Shown here: piece by piece, positions 60,527 to 64,000 of the stretch
Position numbering within the stretch: the first letter of the stretch is position 1
Layout of the letters: each line of letters starts with the position of its first letter
Source of the DNA: Polyangia bacterium
GTDB lineage: Bacteria > Myxococcota_A > Polyangia > Nannocystales > Nannocystaceae
Reading direction: 5' to 3'
DNA: 64,000 bases
NCBI GenBank assembly: GCA_030429545.1
Contig: JAUIFF010000016.1
Location: 122,960-186,959, forward strand
Notes under the pieces: generated by a model
What the model saw: the letters and a program-made list of their open reading frames with translations, nothing else
Told to the model about the DNA's origin: nothing
Databases searched by the model: none
Translations under genes and position numbers: made by a program

Positions 60527-61266
60527 AACCCGACCTTGCGCATGACAAACCGGGGAAGATGCATAATCACCAACATGATGAGGCGCCAGATCGACGGGGC
60601 GTAGACCTCGGGGGTTCCCCGGTCGATGGCACGGACCACAAGGGCGGCGACCTGGTCGGGCTCGCCGGCAAACGGCGGCGGTTTGAGGCCGGCCGTCATC
60701 CCAGTTTTGACAAACCCGGGTTTGACACAAATCGTATTGAGCCCAGCGCTGCGGTAGCGATGATCGAGCGCCTCTAGGTAGGTGCTCAAACCGGCCTTGG
60801 CCGCGCCATAAAGCGCCACCGGCTTGCGCCCGCGATCACCGGCAACCGAAGAGAACACGCATAACGTACCGCCTCCCCGCTCGAGCAGGACATTACGTGC
60901 ATGTTCACAAAACACCACGGTGTTGGTGAAGTTGATCCGCAACAACTCCTCGGTCCGATCGATGTCGGCCTCTAGCTGCTCTTGGGTGGCAAACACAGCG
61001 GCCGTGACGACCACGGTGTCAAACCCATCGAGCGCCCGATCGGCAACCGTGAGTGCCATTTTGAAGTCTTCGGGCTCACGCAGGTCGCAGTGTGCATGGC
61101 CGACGTTTCCGCGAAAATCCGGGGCCCGGGCCGATAGATCGGCCGCGCTACGTTCGAGCTCCTCGGGCTCATGACCGAGCAAAAACAGCGAGTCTCCCCG
61201 CTCTGCCAGCCGCCGTGCAATCGCACGCCCCATCCCCGAAGTCGCGCCGAGTATGACAACTTTCAT
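60523..61266 (-). CDS. DprE2-like short-chain reductase
   Basis: A 247-aa SDR close to decaprenylphosphoryl-2-keto-ribose reductase (DprE2). VVILGATSGMGRAIARRLA is the cofactor loop; VVTAAVF stands for the NAG motif; SSVAGDRGRKPVALYGAAKAGLS gives Ser, Tyr and Lys. A hydrophobic C-terminal helix (LIMLVIMHLPRFV) is typical of DprE2 and keeps it at the membrane. With the upstream DprE1-like oxidase it could epimerise a polyprenyl-linked pentose. ATG at 61266. Confidence 0.85.
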   Translation of the reverse strand: MKVVILGATSGMGRAIARRLAERGDSLFLLGHEPEELERSAADLSARAPDFRGNVGHAHCDLREPEDFKMALTVADRALDGFDTVVVTAAVFATQEQLEADIDRTEELLRINFTNTVVFCEHARNVLLERGGGTLCVFSSVAGDRGRKPVALYGAAKAGLSTYLEALDHRYRSAGLNTICVKPGFVKTGMTAGLKPPPFAGEPDQVAALVVRAIDRGTPEVYAPSIWRLIMLVIMHLPRFVMRKVGF

Positions 61267-61321
61267 GGCTTACTCCAAACCTTCCTGGCCAAATCTATGT
61301 GTACACACATGAGCTTGCGGA

Positions 61322-62698
61322 TCACGCTGTTTCATCTTCACCGACAAGCCGTGCAGGGTCCCCGAGCACGCGCACCGACTGGGCCGAACGCAGGCGAAAC
61401 TCGGGGTCAAAACGCCGCCGGATTTGCAAAAATTCGTCGAGCCGGGGCTCCATCGCCCGGTAGTGCTCCGGGCGCGTAAACCCGTCCTTGGCCAGGTAAA
61501 TCCGTCCGCCCAGGGAAATGACCAGTTCGTTGAGGGTGTCGACAAGTTGCTGGGTGTCGTCGCGCACGGCGATGTCTAGGGCAATCGAGATTCCGCGCTT
61601 GGGAAACGACAGCAGCCCCAACCCCTCGGGCCCGGTGTCTTTGATGACGCACAAAAACGACGCCCCGCCCTTGCTGGTGAGTAGCTCCAAAAATGTCCGG
61701 GCTGCCCCCCGCCCCGCCGACTTGGGCAGGACACATTGGTACTGCGTAAACCCGCGACGGCCGTACAGGCGGTTCCAGTTGAGGAACGTGTCGAGCGGGT
61801 AAAAGAAACTCGCCGGGTGCCGCAGACCGTGCCGCCGGTGGCGCGCAACGTGTTGATGATAATACAACGTATTAAATGCACGTACACTCAATGGCCCGAG
61901 CAACCACCCCGGCATCATGAATGGGATTGGGATCCCAGGGCGATTGGGCAAGGGTTTGCCCGCGGCTTCTTCGGCCGTGGCCCAGCGCCCGTAGTCTAAA
62001 ATTCCGCGCCCCATGTTGCGGCCACGCGAGAGGCAATCGATCCAGCCCACGCCGTAGGGCCAGGTGCTGTGGACTTCTTCGATCGTCTCGATGAACTCGT
62101 CGATGTCGCCGCAGCGCCGGCTCTCGCTCCAGATCCACGGGCTTGGGATCGAGCGCATGGCAAACTCGACCTCCAAGATGTGCCCGGTCAGGCCCATGCC
62201 GCCGACTGTGGCGCGAAACAAGTCGGCCTCGACCTCGCGGGAGCACTCGACGATCCGCCCGTCGGCCAACCGAAGCTTGAGGTTGCGGACATGCCCCGAG
62301 CCAAAGCACCCCGCGCTGTGATGCCCCTTACCATGGACATCGGCGGCAACCATGCCACCCAGGGTCACGTATTGCGTGCCCGGCGTGACCGGGGGAAACC
62401 ACCCGCGCCGCAACATCAGGCGGTTGATTTCGACAAGCGAGAGCCCGGCCTCAGCCCGCATCACACCCGACTGCGGGTCGAAGCCGAGAATCCGATCGGC
62501 GAGACGGGTTCCCAAAACCTCCCGGCGATCGGGCGGCGGCAGCGAAGAATCGCCGTAGGAGCGCCCTAGGCCGCGACTGAGCACAGCTCCCTCACTCGCG
62601 CGATCAATGCGTTCGGTCAGGCGCTCGTGCCCGGGAACAGGAACATTCCCCCAGCCGCTGAGCGTGGCTTCGGTGTTTGCTTGAGAAGCTCGGGTCAT
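61322..62698 (-). CDS. DprE1-like FAD-dependent oxidoreductase
   Basis: A 458-aa VAO/PCMH-fold flavoenzyme close to decaprenylphosphoryl-ribose oxidase (DprE1). SRGLGRSYGDSSLPP and TPGTQYVTLGGMVAADVHGKGHHS form the FAD site, with His in DVHGKGHH. The C-terminal half has QYQCVLPKSAG and SFLCVIKDTGPEGLG, then GISIALDIAVRD, where the mycobacterial benzothiazinone target Cys would align with Ala. It lies 55 bp upstream of the DprE2-like gene. Start ATG at 62698. It probably oxidises a C2 hydroxyl on a lipid-linked ribose; in a myxobacterium the product could enter a polysaccharide or glycolipid. Confidence 0.87.
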   Translation of the reverse strand: MTRASQANTEATLSGWGNVPVPGHERLTERIDRASEGAVLSRGLGRSYGDSSLPPPDRREVLGTRLADRILGFDPQSGVMRAEAGLSLVEINRLMLRRGWFPPVTPGTQYVTLGGMVAADVHGKGHHSAGCFGSGHVRNLKLRLADGRIVECSREVEADLFRATVGGMGLTGHILEVEFAMRSIPSPWIWSESRRCGDIDEFIETIEEVHSTWPYGVGWIDCLSRGRNMGRGILDYGRWATAEEAAGKPLPNRPGIPIPFMMPGWLLGPLSVRAFNTLYYHQHVARHRRHGLRHPASFFYPLDTFLNWNRLYGRRGFTQYQCVLPKSAGRGAARTFLELLTSKGGASFLCVIKDTGPEGLGLLSFPKRGISIALDIAVRDDTQQLVDTLNELVISLGGRIYLAKDGFTRPEHYRAMEPRLDEFLQIRRRFDPEFRLRSAQSVRVLGDPARLVGEDETA

Positions 62699-62921
62699 GG
62701 TTTGAACCGCCTGGAGTGTATCAGTTTGCCGCCAGAGGTTGACTCGGAGCAGCTCAGGCTTTGTGGGCACAAAATCTGCACAAGTTCTGCACAACCGTTG
62801 GCCGTGCGAAGGCGTCGCAAAGTGGTTTGCTCGGCACCAGCTTGGTCCCTGCCCTGCGGACGCGACTTTCACCACAACCCGGCTTCGCCCGAATCCGCCC
62901 GAATCCGAGTATGCTCCGTGT
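62699..62921. other. Divergent promoter region of DprE1-like and FMN reductase genes
   Basis: A 223-bp gap. A repeat-like CTGCACAAG-TTCTGCACAAC pair near 62770-62795 is the only noticeable structure. No clear -35/-10 hexamers were picked out, and open frames across it do not look protein-like. Confidence 0.35.
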
Positions 62922-63524
62922 GTGCAAGCAAAACGGCCGATCAAAGTTGTGATCATCAGCGGCTCCCGCCGACTCGAAAGCAATCTCCATGAAATGGTGG
63001 GAATCGCTGAGCAGGCAGCCCGGGCGGCCGGGGCTGAAGTCCGGGTGATGAGCCTGCACGAGTTTGACCTGCCGGTGATGGACCACGGCGACCCGACCCA
63101 GTCCGAACTCCCCCAGGTGGTCGAAATTCGAGCGGCCGCGGCTTGGGCCGATGGTTTTATCCTCGCCACCCCCGAGTATCACGGCAACATGAGCGGAGCC
63201 CTCAAGAACTGGTTTGATTTCCTATACAACGAACTTGCGGGCAAGTTTGCCGGGGTCCTGGCCTGCACCGGGGGCGGTGGCGGTGACATGTCGATCACTG
63301 CGGTCAAACGCAGTTTCAATTGGTGCCACGGCTTCACCCTGCCATTTCACGCAGCCGCCCGCGACCGCGACTTTGTCGAGGGCCGCCTCAAAAACGAACG
63401 GATCCGCGACCGGATCGAACGCATCGCCCACGATGTCGTTCGCTACGGGCCGCTCATTCGCGGCGCATTCGAGCAGGCCCGAGGACAATCCGGGGTCGAG
63501 GCCGGTGTTGCCGGAATGCATTAG
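62922..63524 (+). CDS. NADPH-dependent FMN reductase
   Basis: A 200-aa flavodoxin-fold reductase. VVIISGSRRLESN is the phosphate-binding loop for FMN, and ATPEYHGNMSGALKNWFDFL is the family signature. Products of such genes reduce FMN, quinones or azo and chromate compounds with NADPH. The start is GTG at 62922, before IKVVIISGS; frames upstream are not protein-like. The final codons (VEAGVAGMH) lie inside the first unit of a tandem repeat, so the C-terminal residues may be variable. Confidence 0.88.
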   Translation: MQAKRPIKVVIISGSRRLESNLHEMVGIAEQAARAAGAEVRVMSLHEFDLPVMDHGDPTQSELPQVVEIRAAAAWADGFILATPEYHGNMSGALKNWFDFLYNELAGKFAGVLACTGGGGGDMSITAVKRSFNWCHGFTLPFHAAARDRDFVEGRLKNERIRDRIERIAHDVVRYGPLIRGAFEQARGQSGVEAGVAGMH

Positions 63525-63771
63525 GCCAGCCCACACGCCCCGAGGTAACAACCTCAAAAGATCGAGGCCGGCGTTGCCAACCACACGTCCCGAGGTAGCA
63601 GCCGCGGGCTGGCGCTCAAAAGGTCGAGGCCGGCGTTGCCGGGATGCTAGGCCAACCACACGCCCCGAGGTAGCAACCGCGGGCTGGCACTCAAAAGACC
63701 GAGGCCGGTCTTGCCGGGATACTAGGCCAACCACACGTCCCGAGGTAGCAGCCGCGGGCTGGCACTCAAAA
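63494..63771. repeat. Tandem repeat of about 75 bp, four degenerate copies
   Basis: Copies at about 63494-63560 (67 bp), 63561-63621 (61 bp), 63622-63696 and 63697-63771 (75 bp each). The core is a GAGGCCGGCGTTGCC block, then a CCACACGYCCCGAGGTAGCA block, then GGGCTGGCRCTCAAAA. Copy 1 begins within the coding end of the FMN reductase; copies 1 and 2 have internal gaps of 8-14 bp. Each unit contains a CCGGC-gtt-GCCGG hairpin or a close variant. No gene is evident across it. Confidence 0.85.
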
Positions 63772-63839
63772 CAGTCTGCGTGCAAGGCCTGACCGGCGGT
63801 ACCCACTGTCGGCAGGTCGGAGTACCGCTCAGAAACGCT

Positions 63840-64000
63840 TCACGGATGGCCGTGGCACACGGCTTCCGGTGGTGGCTGGGTCGTCGGCAGGTCGGGGTTT
63901 TCTTCAAAGAAGAACTTCTCGCGTTTGCGCGGGTGGTTGCCCACTTCATCCATCGTCTTGGCGTTGAACACCCGCCCGTTGACCATTGTATAGACAATTG
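63840..64000 (-). CDS. Amidohydrolase-like protein, C-terminal fragment
   Basis: The last 53 codons of a protein entering from the right edge. It reads IVYTMVNGRVFNAKTMDEV, then HPRKREKFFFEENPDLP, and stops at 63840-63842. VNGRVFDAxTM followed by a short Pro-rich tail is typical of TolB-propeller-linked amidohydrolases, where this strand closes the barrel. No catalytic residues are inside the window. It is probably a large metal-dependent hydrolase. A TGTATAGACA motif (63987-63996) lies inside its frame. Confidence 0.7.
   Translation of the reverse strand, partial: IVYTMVNGRVFNAKTMDEVGNHPRKREKFFFEENPDLPTTQPPPEAVCHGHP

Larger units (their letters stand above)
3193..61886. repeat. Dispersed palindromic decamer TGYA-NN-TRCA (at least 34 copies)
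   Basis: Exact matches found by eye begin at 3193, 3625, 5332, 6131, 7635, 8702, 9713, 10315, 11344, 11734, 12507, 15001, 20532, 21276, 22296, 25459, 29008, 31752, 33576, 39222, 42200, 44887, 45118, 46568, 47307, 47816, 49517, 51689, 52037, 55908, 56174, 56408, 59867 and 61877. The consensus is its own reverse complement, so strand has no meaning. Most copies lie inside genes of both orientations, and where they fall in conserved protein motifs they are accommodated by codon choice, for example the ALACD segment of enoyl-CoA hydratase (52037) and the CAST segment of acyl-CoA dehydrogenase (49517). Composition alone predicts about two copies. Confidence 0.8.

Noticed and set aside
63214..63806. 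Frames of about 190 aa on both strands across the FMN reductase 3' end and the tandem repeat
   Set aside because: They are open only because the 75-bp unit is a multiple of three; neither has a start signal or protein sense outside the repeat.
1..64000. HIP1 octamer GCGATCGC
   Set aside because: A handful of copies were noticed (for example near 1334, 2302, 6975, 13456, 22351, 41236, 50757), only a modest excess over about two expected, far below cyanobacterial density.
1..64000. CRISPR arrays, prophage genes, transposases
   Set aside because: No regularly spaced repeats with unique spacers, no terminase, portal, integrase or IS transposase sequences were seen in any frame.

Overview
The window looks like a chromosome segment of a GC-rich, predatory-type myxobacterium (Myxococcota, possibly the Nannocystaceae/Haliangiales side). 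The clues are gene content: an ECF sigma factor paired with a Ser/Thr kinase-WD40 protein, a lipoprotein built of Cys-rich DUF4215-type repeats, a TIGR04563-like ribbon-helix-helix protein, several lineage-type lipoproteins, an effector-associated-domain/CHAT protein and many GTG/TTG starts. No rRNA, phage, IS element or CRISPR array was seen. The sequence reads as core and semi-accessory chromosome, with two tRNA genes (Leu-UAA, Met-CAU).

Layout. 0-3 kb: 5' end of a GFA-type zinc protein, an SDR, a small lipoprotein and a SprT-like/DUF2786 protein. 3-14 kb: an operon of sigma factor plus giant kinase-WD40 protein, a PlsC-like acyltransferase, a frameshifted lipoprotein, a B12-binding radical SAM enzyme, a pentapeptide-repeat protein, and an HTH-EgtD-like methyltransferase facing a second ECF sigma factor. 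15-22.6 kb: an LCAT-like lipase, an EF-G paralogue and DNA polymerase I with a decayed proofreading domain. 22.6-27.7 kb: a secreted metzincin, S-formylglutathione hydrolase and the Cys-rich repeat lipoprotein. 27.9-31.1 kb: cysteine desulfurase, mnmA and rnc in one operon (tRNA 2-thiouridine plus RNA processing). 31.3-39 kb: a MshEN protein with a huge Gln-rich segment, HMG-CoA lyase with a flavin reductase, and uvrA with a histone-H1-like Lys tail.

39-43 kb: tRNA-Leu and a polyphosphate module (sixA-ppk overlapping, then ppx). 43-47 kb: a hydrolase, a Baeyer-Villiger-type monooxygenase, an SDR and a TetR regulator in one transcription unit with a palindromic operator candidate, followed by the EAD-CHAT protease-like gene. 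48.6-54.5 kb: a fatty-acid or butyryl-CoA oxidation operon (thiolase, 3-hydroxyacyl-CoA dehydrogenase, enoyl-CoA hydratase, acyl-CoA dehydrogenase, a lipoprotein, a second acyl-CoA dehydrogenase). 54.8-58.6 kb: tRNA-Met, an IF-1 paralogue, a lipase, an Lgt-like membrane protein, a DksA/TraR-type protein, TetR and RHH regulators. 58.7-64 kb: a hydrolase, an operon of DprE1-like oxidase, DprE2-like reductase and TIGR01777-type epimerase, an FMN reductase whose 3' end runs into a ~75-bp tandem repeat, and the C-terminus of an amidohydrolase.

The most unusual signal is not a gene. A palindromic decamer, TGYA-NN-TRCA, occurs at least 34 times (about once per 1.9 kb, against roughly two expected from composition). 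It lies inside conserved coding sequence and between genes alike, and a related exact decamer, TGTATAGGCA, occurs four times, always between genes. This resembles a highly iterated palindrome system such as cyanobacterial HIP1, but with a different sequence. The best protein-level candidates for new biology are the EAD-CHAT protein, the HTH-EgtD fusion beside an ECF sigma factor, the Gln-rich MshEN protein and the Lys-tailed UvrA.
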